A stretch of DNA of 64,000 nt from Saccoglossus kowalevskii (Eukaryota > Hemichordata > Enteropneusta > Harrimaniidae). Positions 11,281 through 23,110 of the stretch are shown here, piece by piece. A program made the position numbers and the translations under genes. The stretch lies in the NCBI RefSeq assembly GCF_000003605.2, contig NW_003130854.1, forward strand, positions 1,045,012 through 1,109,011, written 5' to 3'. The notes below the pieces were generated by a model. It made no database searches, was not told where the DNA came from, and saw only the letters and a program-made list of their open reading frames with translations. Position 1 is the first letter of the stretch, and every line of letters starts with the position of its first letter.

Positions 11281-12860
11281 ACCTGAAGTGGGAAACCCAG
11301 CCACGCCGCGTGTCCTCGGAAATTCGCAATTTGCCTGTCGAACACAATGTATGTTTCTTTTCATTAATGATTGGTACAGGTATCAAAGGAACAGCGTTCA
11401 AGTAAACAAAATGATTTAGAGATGTTGGCGATCAACATGTAGGGTACCTCTACGAACATCAAACTTCAATGTTAGAGATCAAGACCCAGAAATAGTAGTG
11501 TTACAAGTAAGTATTCGTTGAATAAAGGTTTATTTTCTCGTCTTCTCTGTTTTAAACTATTATATTAAGGTTTCATAAAAGAGCGACTGACATTGTCATT
11601 CAAAAAAGTTCTATGGCAAGTGTCACAAGCTGGTGGACAACTATCCAGAGAGGTGCATGTCGTGGTGCAACATGTAGAACAGGAAGTAGTCACTCTTTTT
11701 CGTAACAACTGACGTCACCTCATAGTTTATGCCTTGGGGTCGATGTGTCTCTCTCACTGATTTGACAACGTTGTGTCTGTTCTGGGTGTGTTCCCTGTGG
11801 ATTTGTCTAATATTCTTTAAAAACCTCAGAAGAATAGAAGCCAGAGACATAACAGGTCGGATGCTGGCAGCCATTGAGAAAGACCCATCCCGACCTGTGA
11901 AAAGAGTTTATAACACCATAGTTCTGAAGGAGCAATCAGAGGAGATGCCAAGATTCAACATTGTACGTTCCCAACTGGAACGTTGCCAAGCATCCTTGAT
12001 CCTTCCAATTCCACATGACGTGGTGAAAGTCTACAAGACAACGAATGGGGTATTCGTGTTTTTTGCCCTGACAAAAACTACAGAAAACTACAACAGTATG
12101 GCATGGATGGAACGTTCAAAACCTGTCCCATACCTCATAGCCTATGCATGGTGAAAAACAGGAAATATCATGGAAGAGCACTCTAAAATGCCTAAAGGGA
12201 GAGGCCATCAACTGAAACCAAGAAAGATTGTTATAGATTTTGAACTGGCATTGATTACGACCACATAGATTGAATTCTGACAAGCTATAGTCTCAGGGTG
12301 TTACTCTCACTTCTGTCAAAGTCTATGGGGGGAATGTTCAGCAGGTCGTCTTGGCTGGCAGATACTGATAGATGCAACAAAGTTCATGGTCATTGGTTAC
12401 CTGCCACTTGCCCTTGTTAGGCACAACTTAACTCCACTCAACGTCTGGTCGCCCGCTATCCTGCACTATACGAGTTTATCGATTGCCTCGAGAATAACTA
12501 CATTAATGGAACCTTCCCTGTCTGGATGTAGAACGTCTTTAACCGAGACAATGACACACAGACCAGCAATCATGTTGAAGGTAATTATAATTTGGTTTGT
12601 AATTTAGGTGTGGTACATTGTCCTTCCTTTTATACTGTAATTTGTATTTCTTCTTTTCAGGATTCCACGAGAGATGAAACAAAACCATTGGTCTGGCACA
12701 TCCATCTCTCTTGTTGTTCCTTCGCAATATGAAGGATGAACAGCGATTGCTGTAGGTAACAGTGGAAGGCGTTAGCAGAGGAGAAGCGCCTCCTGCAAGG
12801 AGAATAAAATGACAGGTTCTTCAGGAACGAACTACAAGACTAGGTGTTATTTGTGAGTTT
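11281..12860 (+). mobile_element. MULE transposase relic with a conserved intron
   Basis: A FLYWCH-like piece lies around 11420-11510. 11835-12010 reads RDITGRMLAAIEKDPSRPVK and continues as the linker common in FLYWCH-MULE proteins. The MULE catalytic region follows in a second frame: MDGTFKTCP (12104), KPRKIVIDFELAL, then GCYSHFCQSLWGE and GRLGWQ (12220-12360). 12445-12578 reads ARYPALYEFIDCLENNYING, then TSNHVEG at a GTAATT donor. The frame resumes after TTTTCAG at 12661 with GFHER, so the usual NHVEG/FH junction carries an 80-base intron. Stops and frameshifts make it inactive. The 3' part runs into a pogo fragment. Confidence 0.85.
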
Positions 12861-12862
12861 CC

Positions 12863-13290
12863 ATCAGAATTGATATTTGATGTTAGCGGCCAACCCTCTG
12901 ATACCTGGAAGGAGGGAAGGGATGTACCAAGAGTCGCCAGTTTTTAATCATTCTTGATTCATTCCGCCGCCATCTTGAAGACCGTGTTAACGCCAGTCTG
13001 CTGTCTGCTAACACGTACAGGGCCATAATTCCAGGTGGTTGTACATCTAAGCTACAACCCTTGGATGTACATACCTTTCAAGGATTATATAAAGAAGGAG
13101 TGGTGCAACTTTATTGAACAACAGCTTCGCACACTGAACCCTGGCGAAAGACCCAAGACAGCGACAAAGCAGGAAATAGTTTACTGGATTACACATGCCT
13201 GGAAGAAACTGAATGAACGACCAGACATGCTGAAAAAATCATTCACAGTTACTAGATTTAGCAAACAATCTTGATGGTTCTGAGGAGGTG
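12863..13290 (+). mobile_element. Pogo/Tigger-type DDE transposase, C-terminal half
   Basis: 12935-13070 reads LLILDSF-x-HLEDRVNASLL and then IIPGG-x-TSKLQPLDV, which hold the second and third acidic residues of the pogo DDE domain. In a second frame 13068-13274 gives PFKDYIKKEWCNFIEQQL and ITHAWKKLNERPDMLKKSF, the usual end of the domain, followed by NNLDGSEE, a motif typical after it. One frameshift separates the two frames. Only the C-terminal half is here; the N-terminal half lies downstream at 13340-13870, so two partial copies or a rearrangement are present. Confidence 0.85.
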
Positions 13291-13339
13291 ATATACATGT
13301 CTGATGAAGCCCAACTTTTTTATTCAGGTACAAATGATT

Positions 13340-14071
13340 CTTAGAAATTGCCTGAAGACTATCGGGAGCAAATTGGTGGATTTTGTGACAGTATCCGCCA
13401 TTTACAGGAAGAAAATGAGTACATACTATTTAATACAGGCAACATGGATGAGACAATGATTTGATTCAACAATTAATGCACCATCAGCGACAAACAGCGT
13501 GCTAGGAGAAAACAGTATGGTACATATAGCAATGACAGGAGAAAACTGTTGTGTTGTCAGTAAGGGCAAGCCGCCACAAAGATCCTGCATATCTTATTTT
13601 CGGGTGAGTGTTTGCTTATAAATGAAATGTTTTATTTAAGCAAGGGTTCATAATAAGCTCAACAAGGCAAGGCTTTCCCACACTCTATCTTGTTATGTTT
13701 ACAAACTGTGTTTTATCTATTGTGTTTTGTTGTCTACACAGTGAACATAATGGACGTTTTGGGCAAGGATTCTTGACATACATTACTGATTCTGCCAATA
13801 TAAGAATAACTGCGACAGAAAAGGAATGGATGACTTGGGGGGGTGCAATGGTACAACCGTGTATGGGAACTCAATATTGACGATTGTCGGTGACTATTGG
13901 TACTCGGCAGAGCTATACAACACATGACAGCAGCAGTACGTGAAGCAGCAAACAGTGATACAGACACGGTATTCATACCAGAAGGGAATGTACATCAACC
14001 AATAGGATGAATCACAAGACTACTTCATCTCAAACAAGATTGATGCTGACAACATTGAGGAATTACGGGAC
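13340..14071 (+). mobile_element. Pogo-type transposase, N-terminal half, interrupted by an intron-like gap
   Basis: 13345-13460 reads LPEDYREQIGGFCDSIRHL and then NTGNMDETMI, the first catalytic aspartate of the pogo DDE domain (NMDETP in the family). The frame continues, with stops, to about 13603. There GTGAGT opens a 138-base intron-like segment ending in TACACAG at 13740. Downstream EHNGRFGQGF and ITATEKEWMTWGGA match the place where the family has the GWM motif. The sequence decays toward the assembly gap at 14072. It is a broken copy, in the wrong order relative to the C-terminal half just upstream. Confidence 0.65.
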
Positions 14072-14121
14072 NNNNNNNNNNNNNNNNNNNNNNNNNNNNN
14101 NNNNNNNNNNNNNNNNNNNNN
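14072..14121. other. Assembly gap, 50 N
   Basis: Fifty unknown bases. The round number suggests a scaffold gap of unknown true size between a pogo fragment on the left and a LINE fragment on the right. Confidence 0.99.
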
Positions 14122-14870
14122 TTTTATCAAAAATCGCAGAACATGCAATAAACCCAGACACTGAAATCTTCATGGGGAGACTTTAATATCATGTTAATGA
14201 CAATTAAGCGGTCAGGATCCGAAGGTCTAAAGTGGAAAAATGCTAAAGCAGCCATGATGGAATTGATTAAACAGCACAATTTAGTTGACATTTGGAGAAT
14301 AAGAAATCCACAAAAATTACAGTACACTTGGCGAAGGGAGGGGGGACCCAAAGATTGTACAAAGTCGTCAAGACTATTTAGTGGCTCCTTACAACAAAAT
14401 ATCAGTTTAACCGAAATAATTCTTTCAGTTTCCTCTGAACATTCTGTTATTATGTTGGAATTTAATCCAAAAGCTGTTGAATTTGGATCATCATATTGGA
14501 AGCTTAACACCAGCCTTTTACAAGACGATGATTATATTAGTGAAATTACTGAAAAGTTTGACATCTGGAAAGCTCTGTATGCTGGAACTGAAGATTAAGG
14601 ATTAAAGTGGGGTTTTAAAATCAAAATCAAAAACCTTGAGCAGAAAATTATTGTTTTAGAAGGTCAATGAACCCCACACAAGAAAATCTAATTGCATTAC
14701 AAAAAAGAAAAACAGAAAATTGGGGAAGGAATATGATTATATAACGTGAGGTCGAGAGTGAATTGGCATGAGAAAGGTGAAAAAAGTAACAAGTATTCTT
14801 TGGGGTTAGCTAAGCGGCATGGAAAAAAGACTCGCATAAGTATGGACCTGATGAATTTACCAAAGAATGT
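14122..14870 (+). mobile_element. Tx1/L1-like LINE fragment (endonuclease end to RT linker)
   Basis: 14170-14598 holds the C-terminal part of the endonuclease: SWGDFNIML, then LVDIWRIRNPQKLQYTWRRE, then SEHSVIMLEFNP, the typical SDH-like end. After a stop and frameshifts, 14755-14850 reads VRSRVNWHEKGEKSNKYSLG and GKKTRIS. This is the same linker as in the LINE at 1-2012, so both come from one family. It lacks the reverse transcriptase proper and is dead. Confidence 0.85.
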
Positions 14871-17654
14871 GATACTCTAGACAAACGGTGTATCCAACAC
14901 TGCTAAGTATGTCCCTGATTATATTGCAGCTACTAGTCCAAGTCAGTATGAAGCTGGCAATCTGGATCCTGTACATGTAGATGTTCTTGGTGTCCAGACA
15001 CTAAGATATGAAACCTGAATCTCAGTCTGTCTGAAGATGCCTATGAAACAGATGATGAACTTGACTCGGACTCGGATCTAACCATCACTAATATTGAAAT
15101 TTTCTCCAAAAAAAAAACCTCTTCCGATCGTGCTATGCCGACAAAAAAATTAGTTTCATCTCATGTTCGTCTACAATTTTACATTTACCTTCCACTCTTG
15201 AACGTAATGAAGTCACCGAGCTATATTTTGTGGCTGTGACTATTTACAATATTCCAGCTGTTAGATTTGCTGAAGCTTGATCACTTTTCCAATTATTCAA
15301 TTCAGGCAACACTGCTTTTTTCTAATGCATTTCAAAGTTACTGCGATGTAAATAAACTTAATGGGACACAAGCTTTATTTCAGGTTGCATTCCTTTTCCA
15401 TAAGTACATGAAATCAAGTCATAGTAATGTTATAGGAATATAGATTCTCAGTAATTTAACTAGAGTATTTGCAAGGTACAGCCTGTGTCCCTTTAAAGTG
15501 TGTTTTCTCAATACTTTCCACTGTGATTAACTTGTCAGATCGGTTTATAAATGTGTTTTAATTACAAAGAAAGTCCGTTTTTCAAATTACTTAAATTGTC
15601 TGTTCACTTCATTTGCAATCACATCGAAAGTATACACAAGTTGTTCACTGCAGTTATAGAAAAAAGCACTCAGTTAATTGTGTACATTTTAAGTTCAGGA
15701 AGTGAATCATAAGTCAGCTTTCTCACAGTTCCACAACCAATAGAGAGCCATTTAACACTTCTATTCATTAAAATACACCTTTTTAAATTGAAGTTTGCAT
15801 GTACTCCGACTGTCCTTCTTTTATTTTGCTTTTTTAATCATTTTCAAGAATAATAAAAAAACTTATTATTTGTGAAATTGGGAATGGCCGTTTTACTGAA
15901 CATATTTTCAGGTGTTTTTTCTGTAGTTGTTCACACAATAAAAGTATGTGCTAACAGTTTTTGTCATGGTTCCTTTGTTTGTGACCAGTGTTCATGGAAC
16001 AAATTAGTTATATTATTTTAATGTTTCTTACCTCTGCTGTGACAAAGGCTCACGAAACCTTATATTGTACAAAAACAAATGTTTTACCGAGTTCACCTGT
16101 GATGGCGCATTTCACAACATGTGGGTTTCCGGTGATGACCTGCCATCTTTTGTGTGTTTCTGGGTGAGTGATTTTTGTCATCCTTATCAAGTTTTATCAA
16201 ATTGGTAATCCTTTACATCCCACTTGTTGAACTACTTGTATGAGTTGATAATGTATTTCTCTTTAATGACATGTAATTTTTGGATGTTTATGATGATTCT
16301 TTTGTACCTTTGAGATCAGGTAAAATTGTTGATCGCTATGCTATTGCTATGTACAGGCTGCTGTGTCGCCAAATACTTATTTATTATTTGGATATGAATG
16401 ATATGTACTTTTGGATTCGAAGGAGAAATAAAGCTTCAGCAACGTAGAATCGGTTCATCAATCCACAATTGCAGTCTCTGGTGTGTTATTGTATTTTCAT
16501 GTATGAACACCCACAATTATATACAATGCAAATCTCGCATGGCTGACTCACTGTCGAGAAGCCCTACCACAATTTCATATACAATATTTGTGTTAGTCTT
16601 ATAGTTACTGTATTTTAACTGAAATGTAAAGACTATCTTGTTTCCCAAAATATATTATTTCCTTCTTGTTAGGTATTAAATCAAATTAAAATGCTCTCAA
16701 AATCTGATCAGTCAAAATAAAACGCTAAAAACCACCAAGTTATGTAACCACAGACTACTGATTTTGTGGTGGTGCTGCTACATTTCAAATATGACAGTGA
16801 CTGCAAGAAATCTATTTTATACTGTTTATTTTTAATAGACAGCCTGTCTATAATATTCATACTATGGTGAAATATTTATTGAAAAATTCAAAACCTGTCA
16901 GAATTACACAACAACAAGAATACTTGTATTAACTGCAGCAGTGTGTCTACCAGAAATGATAACATGTATACTCACCTCTATATACTCATTCTCTCTGCAT
17001 GGGGTGATTTCCGCTGCATGTCTTTAATTTACACTGGTTTAACTATCATAGATTTCCTAGACACTTTCCATGTACAAGGCAATGAGGTCTTTGATTTTAC
17101 AAGTACTTTTTGCATACTTCCAGCAAAAATCAAGTTTAAGCAGAATTGCTGCGACATGATTGGCCAAGTCTGAAAAATAAAGTACAATAACAAATAGAAA
17201 CTTCTATAATTATGTTCATTAAATTTACCAATATAAAAACAGTTTAGCACAATTTAATAATCGTAATTTGTTTGCTTAGTTTTAGAATTTCCAAAGTTAT
17301 AACCGGTGTACATTAGATAAATTCATAGAAGTAAAAAAAATGACCCCCCCCCCCTATCGAAAATAATATGTCCTCTATTATGGAAACCTGTATCAAATTT
17401 CAAATATTGAGAACCAAATACAGTAATTGTACAATTGTCAGTCAGTCTTTAACCAGGTTTAACAGAATATTATTTCAAATCCGGTGACACAAGGAACTCT
17501 TAATTTCTCAACTCTGTTTTATTTATTGTAACCCACACATTGTGAGGTTCGTGACTGTTTCTTTGGGATGGTGTACACTTGGATTTCGAAAAACAGTAGG
17601 AACTGTAGGGATATCTCAAAGTGAAATTGCGATGAACAATATCTGAATTATGTT
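14871..17654. other. Non-coding stretch with no clear gene
   Basis: 14905-15110 has short acidic frames (DAYETDDELDSDSD near 15030) that could be the edge of a degraded coding piece, but no family is recognised. 15110-17650 is AT-rich with short frames only. A run of 11 C lies at 17344-17354. No repeats with defined ends were found. Confidence 0.4.
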
Positions 17655-17857
17655 CTAGTCTTTTAACAGTCTCTCCGACAAGTTGGCACTTTCAATGTCT
17701 GTTTCATGGCGGCGTAGATACAGCTGCTCATCATTTATCATAGTTGAACAAGACTTGAGATCAATAAAAGGATCTGGAAGTCTCTCTCCATCCACCATCA
17801 GTGTTGTTGCATATTGTTATTCTCTGTCTGCTAAATGTTCTGCGGCTATTGCAACTT
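17655..17857 (-). pseudogene. Unrecognised coding-like fragment
   Basis: On the minus strand a frame reads VAIAAEHLADRE, one stop, then YATTLMVDGERLPDPFIDLK and INDEQLYLRRHETDIESANL, ending in LLKD and a stop at 17655-17657. The composition looks like real protein and the frame is open for about 65 codons apart from one stop. No family is recognised. It is most likely a remnant of a transposon or of a dead gene. Confidence 0.3.
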
Positions 17858-19115
17858 AGTGATACTTTCGTCGGCGATGCAGCATATGACAAGGCTACAA
17901 GCTAATCCTTCTGGTATTCCCTGGGCTGTGGAACACCATATGAAAGTTGTCATATAAGTCAGAGCTATTTGAATCATCCATTGAATTGAAATATGGCATT
18001 TGAACTCAATGTTATAATATTTCAATATTATAATTACTCTACTGATACACAAATCACCGGTTTTGCATTAAATTGGCTAATTTTTCAACACAAGTACGTT
18101 GGAATGAATATATTAAGAAAAATTAAAAGTTAAAAATCACTGGATACAACAGTGATTCCACAAAACACCACACAGCACTGGCCCCCATCGATAGTGCTGT
18201 ACTAATGTGTCATTTTCTAAATACTATCGAGGACCTGGCAGTAATTACAACACAGTTGTCTATGGAGACTTTTTTTCAATGCTAAAAAGCTTGTAACTTG
18301 GAAACGAATGATCTGAATCAAGTGAAATGTTCCGACTACATTAATCTTTTACACCTTTGACACCTTCAATATACATTATTTCCCTGTGAAATTGTAGGTC
18401 ATAAGTGAATAAAGCATTATTTCTTCACACACATTTCTCAGCCATCCTTATATACATGAACATAGTACTGTCGCTTTGTCCAATCTCCATCACCCTCACT
18501 CCGTTTTTTCACTTGCTCCCATAATCTCTTCACTGGTAAAGACGTGGGAATGACGGAACAACTTCTTCAAAGTATACTTGGAAGGGCACTCCAATACTGC
18601 CACGACACTCCCCCCCCCCCCAATACTCCTCCCCGGAGGTTATTTCCTTGCTCCCTTGCATTATATCTGATTGAAGGAATCCCCATTGCGAGGCGAGTGT
18701 ACTTCATCCTCAACTATACATGTACTCTTCCACCAATGATTCACGTTTGCACACACAAAAATCTTAAATACTAAGGAGGTCAACAAACTTTTCATAAATA
18801 TAAACGTTACTCTTATATCTGGCCACTCAATAAACAGTTCATGGTGTCCTTGTTTTTTATTGGTCACGGGCAGGGAGGAATAGCTTATCCACATTCTTAC
18901 CATCCTGCATACCCCTCACCTCTAGAACACCATGTAAACATTTGTCCAACACAATATCACTCATCAAATAAGCACAATTCCAACATGTAAATAAAACCCC
19001 AAGGGCCCTAGGAAGTTATTTACAATTTTCATTACTGTTGAGATATCCATGCAGCTTCTCTGCGATTTACGCTCCGTATATCTTAAGCGTAGCTTGGACC
19101 CCCCAATACATTTTG
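17858..19115. other. Non-coding spacer
   Basis: No domain was recognised on either strand. The region has a run of 12 C at 18610-18621 and short frames that look random. The right edge of a hAT-type element closes it at 19116-19130, so part of this region may be the interior of a non-autonomous hAT element. Confidence 0.35.
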
Positions 19116-19130
19116 CTGGATCCGCCACTG
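19116..19130. mobile_element. hAT-type terminal repeat, single end
   Basis: CTGGATCCGCCACTG is the reverse complement of the CAGTGGCGGATCCAG terminus common in animal hAT elements, and it is preceded by a GGACCCCCC run that many such elements carry near the end. The matching left end was not found in the 3 kb to the left, so this is a lone or diverged terminus. Confidence 0.45.
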
Positions 19131-19930
19131 GCCAGATGCAACACATCGATTCCTAGTTCCGAAAAAATCTGGATCCCCATCCCTTGTCAATTAGGCACCC
19201 TCATTGAAAACCATTTTCCAAAAAGGCTGGTCAATTTCCAGGTTGGAAAGTGAATGCAAATGGTCCAAATCATAGAAACTACATATAATATCATTCCTGT
19301 AGTCAAAACATACCCCTTGATGTCACCTTGGCTAGACAAGGTGAAACGAGTTCCATTAAATGCAATGAACATGCATTAAATGGGACTCCAGCATAACATT
19401 TCTTTACCTATAATGTTTGTTATTATCATTTAGAGAATGTTTGTTCTTCTAACTTTGTCCGTGCTACAAATAATAAGTTCTTCACATTCTAAAAGTGTTG
19501 ACATTTTTTTTATGAGCCACCTGATAAATAAAAATAAATTCAAATTGGATTTGATTTAATAAATTTGTCATAGTTTTATTTCGACATTAAGTTGTTTTTA
19601 AAAGACAATACAACTTTAACGCCTACTAATGCGTATTTGTGTATCAAGAGCATTTGAATACTTAATTAGTCTTTGTTTCAGTTTATCTGCGTGCTTAATT
19701 TTAATTTGATGTCTGAACTCCTTAAACCATGTATGGTATCGCTCAACACCAATTTTATCGAGCTAAGCTGGTTTGTATTCTGTAACAAACTTTGCCCTAA
19801 TCTTTTTTATGGATGTTTTGACATAATATAATATATACTATATAAAAGAATATATAATAGAATGTAAAACTGGTAGTTTAAAATATTAACATTATGGTAG
19901 ATAAACAAAAATAAATAATATGGTACATAC
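19131..19930. other. Non-coding AT-rich spacer
   Basis: No coding frame of substance and no repeat with defined ends. It forms the downstream flank of the RecQ-like exon that ends at 19931 on the minus strand; no second helicase exon could be recognised here. Confidence 0.4.
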
Positions 19931-20267
19931 CATGAAAATGTCTTCTTTTATTTGTCTTTGTTGTAATGCATGCAGCAGAAATGCCGCTCTCATTAGCAAC
20001 ACTGCACTGATTAAACATCAGGCTGCTTTTCAGAGGTGTTATAACAAGACTAATGTTTCCCACTTTTTTCCTCATCCTCATAAGTGGTGGAAGAATAAAG
20101 CACTCACTCTTCTCACAACCAGTTGGCAAAACTGACACACAATTATTCCCCTCCAATAAAGTATTTATTACTTCTTTTTGCTTATCTTTTAATTTATAAG
20201 GTAGGTTTAGCTTTTCCATTGTCAGATTGGCTCCAGTGATTGGCTCAAAGTTGTATAAAGCATACAT
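19931..20267 (-). pseudogene. RecQ-like helicase, first exon
   Basis: The frame starts at ATG 20267 and reaches a splice donor (GTATGT) at 19930. It reads KLKDKQKEVINTLLEGNN (RecQ motif 0 region), VSVLPTGCEKSECFILPPLM (Walker A region) and NISLVITPLKSSLMFNQ (motif Ia). The P-loop should be PTG-x-GKS; here the glycine before lysine is glutamate (PTGCEKS), which should weaken or abolish ATP binding. No further exons were found. RecQ-like fragments are common in invertebrate genomes, so this may be a dead copy or part of a mobile element. It lies divergently, about 0.5 kb from the Mutator-like transposase gene. Confidence 0.6.
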
Positions 20268-20782
20268 GGGGACCCCTTAGGTTACATGGTGCCTATTTTT
20301 ATACACATTTTCTATATTCACTCATATTTATTTAAATTATTTATAGCTTTTATGAAATGTTATTCTCATCTTTCCAAGAAAGCAATTGTATGATTTTTGT
20401 TTAATAATAAAAATAGAAACTAGCTGCATAAAACGCAATTTATCTACTGACTTCGGTCACGTGGTTCAAAATTATAGGTCTCGCATAATTTGCTATGAAC
20501 TCTGAGATCCAAAATGCCGTCTTCCATCTGTGTACGGTGACCATCTTCATCATTTCACAGCGCAAATAAGTTCCGGTCGTTGTTTGGAAGTAAATAAACA
20601 GAGTAAGTACTTTCGAAGGTCTTAAAATGTGATTTTCGCGACAACCAAATTTGGCATGTGGATTTTAACCGGTATTCAGTAGCATAAGGCTCCGTAAGCC
20701 ATATAGGCCGACCAGAGTCAGTCACGTAAATAATGCAGTCGACAACATAGGACTATGATTCCACAGTTACCTGCAAAGTGGT

Positions 20783-23110
20783 TTGGAAATATACCTATCG
20801 ACAGTAACAAAAAAAGTTCAGCGCAAAAAGAATGTCCCGAGTGATTGTGACACCGACAATTCAGACGACGGCACCAATGAAAATCCAGTGAATATAGCAG
20901 TTTTTGTCAATGGGTCATGGAACCCACGGGTATTTAAATCGAAAACTGGAATCGTATCTACAATATCAGTTTATACAGGTTAGTGTTAAGCATCGGGGTC
21001 GTTGTTTGTTTTCTTTGTAAACGGTATAAATCATGTACTAGAAGTACACTGCCAATTCAGCTGAGTACTGCAGTAATTTACTGCGTTGTAGGTATCTCAG
21101 AAATGCATGACAATGTGTAAATGTCTTATTCTCATTTATATTCTCATAATATAATGAATAAATACAAATTGCCAAGACCCTGGATTATTGTTTAAAGGTG
21201 AAGTTATAGACGCACACTTCATGACCAATCATATATTGTCTCAAAGGGAAGGCAAGAAAGTCCGACCTGGGTGTATGGAATGGTTTCTGAACCACGAATC
21301 CAATTGTGCTGCTAATTATGAAGGTTCAGCAAAGGAAATGGAAGCTTGTGGTGCTGAGACTCTATTGATCGTTCTCTTAAGGTAGAGATGCAGTTTACCT
21401 GACAGGTATTTTAATTAGGAAACCAAGATGACCTCCCTTGTCCACAAAACTATATATTTTCGGAAAGCTTATTGTATGAATTTAAATTTTAAAGTATTTT
21501 TTATGGACACTGTAGTTTGAAATATGCACAAAAATGTGCTTTTTTGGTCAAGAGGGATTTAAAAAAAAATAGCTTCTAAACCATGCCTCTGTTTCCTGTC
21601 AAAATTGGTTTACGGGTACATATGTTTACTATGAAGAAAGTGCCGTCTGGAAAACTGTCTACCAGTTGTCAATTTCGCTGGGCAGCAGCTCAAATTTTAC
21701 TAATTCAAGTTTATGCATAAATTTAACACCCAGGCTAGTTGTCTGTACGATTGTTGTAACACTGTTCAACCCAAAACAATGCCCCGACGGCGTTTTGAAG
21801 ATAAATACATTGTCAATCATTTGTGAAAATTTCAAAACAAAAGGTCAAAGCGTCTAGGAGCTATTTTTTTTAATTTCTGGGATGTGCACTAAAAAGAAGC
21901 TGAGATAATTGCTATTTTGCATAACAATTCACTCAGTGAGAAGTTTGCTAGTGCTCATAATTAAAATGGCTGTAACAGTTCCAAATGTAAATGTATTATC
22001 GTTTTGTAAAAAGTTAAATATAGTGCATAGTATGGAGATCCCGTCATGACTTTTTTTCACCATGTTTCTTCTTTATTATTTATGTATAGCCTTGCTAAAT
22101 CTTGCTAAGCATTCAAAAGAGAGAATGTTTGCACCTGTAAATTATATTTTAAAATCGTCTTTTGAGTATGTTCCACTATTCAAAATTCTACAAATTTTTA
22201 ACAGTCTATAGCCAAGACTGCTTGGATAATAAAAAGCTAAAAAAAATCATTCCCAAGTGCCCACGAACATGCATCTCTACCTTAATAATTACAACTTCAG
22301 GTACGTATATGTGCATGGGAGTTGTGTCGTTTTTGTTGGTAATATGTTGGACACCAAAGAGTCTAAACAAGCCTAAATCGCAGTATATCACATCTGATAT
22401 AATGTTTAACCTTTCTTACTGCAGATGCATGACGTTCGTTGGTGACGGCGATAGCAGCGCATTCCATTCAATAAAGCATACGTACGACGACATTGAAGTC
22501 ACGAAAAAAGAATGTGTAGATCACATACAGAAACGCATGAGAACTGGTCTCGGAAAGATTATAGACAAGGCAGAAACATTTCCAGAAGAGGTCGCTTGAC
22601 GAAGGCAGTAATTGACTCGTTCCAGAATTTCTGTGGAATGGCGCTAAGACGCAACAAAGTTTGTTTTTTTAAATAGTTATACATTTTCTTTGAAAACACC
22701 AATTAATCAACCAAAACAATTTATGTGTGGGCACGTGACAGTGATTGCCTAAACAATTTAGTGCAATGTATTTTGCACTGTTATAATCATAGCATATCTG
22801 ATGTATTGCGTTATGTTTCTATTTTCACCTGCAATGAGTGAAAGTACGAAGGCTATTCTGAATCATTACAGAAGCACGTATGAACACTCTCAGCACGATC
22901 ACTGTTTAGACGGCGCAAATTGTTTGTGCAAATAGAAGTCCGACCAAGTGACCGTAAATAGCACATAGCGGCTCTTGAAATATCCACTTTCGGAAGTCGT
23001 AGTTGAAGCCGTAAAACCAGTGTTCGACGCTTTGTCAGACGAGGCCTTATTGAAAGGCGCGGAGAACTGCCAGACTCTTCGTTAACAATGGAACTGTGAA
23101 CAAGCTAACA
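20783..23110 (+). mobile_element. Mutator-like transposase-domain gene, intron-containing, broken
   Basis: Exon 1 (to 20978) ends in ISVYTG at a GTTAGT donor. Exon 2 starts at 21198 in matching phase, giving VYTG-EVIDAHFMTNH and then CAANYEGSAKEMEACGAET, the hallmark of the Mutator-like transposase domain found in many invertebrate proteins. Exon 2 is split by a 901-bp TTAA-flanked element (21381-22281) and closes at 22300 before GTACGT. Exon 3 starts at 22425 after CTGCAG and reads RCMTFVGDGDSSAFHSI, then VTKKECVDHIQKRM. A stop follows at 22597-22599, but the homology continues in pieces to about 23110: AILNHYRSTYEHSQHDHC, then SEVVVEAVKPVFDALSDEAL. One frameshift before DRSL and several later stops make it inactive. 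The initiating codon is uncertain. Confidence 0.75.
21377..22285. mobile_element. Non-autonomous TTAA-flanked element inside the transposase exon
   Basis: The element spans 21381-22281 (901 bp), with TTAA at 21377-21380 and 22282-22285. Its left end is GGTAGAGATGCA and the reverse complement of its right end is the same 12 bases. TTAA duplication fits piggyBac or Kolobok-type transposition. No transposase frame is present. Removing it rejoins GATCGTTCTC to TTAATAATTACAACTTCAG and restores a frame reading DRSLNNYNFRCMTFVGDGD, which matches the family, so it inserted after the transposase gene was in place. Confidence 0.8.
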
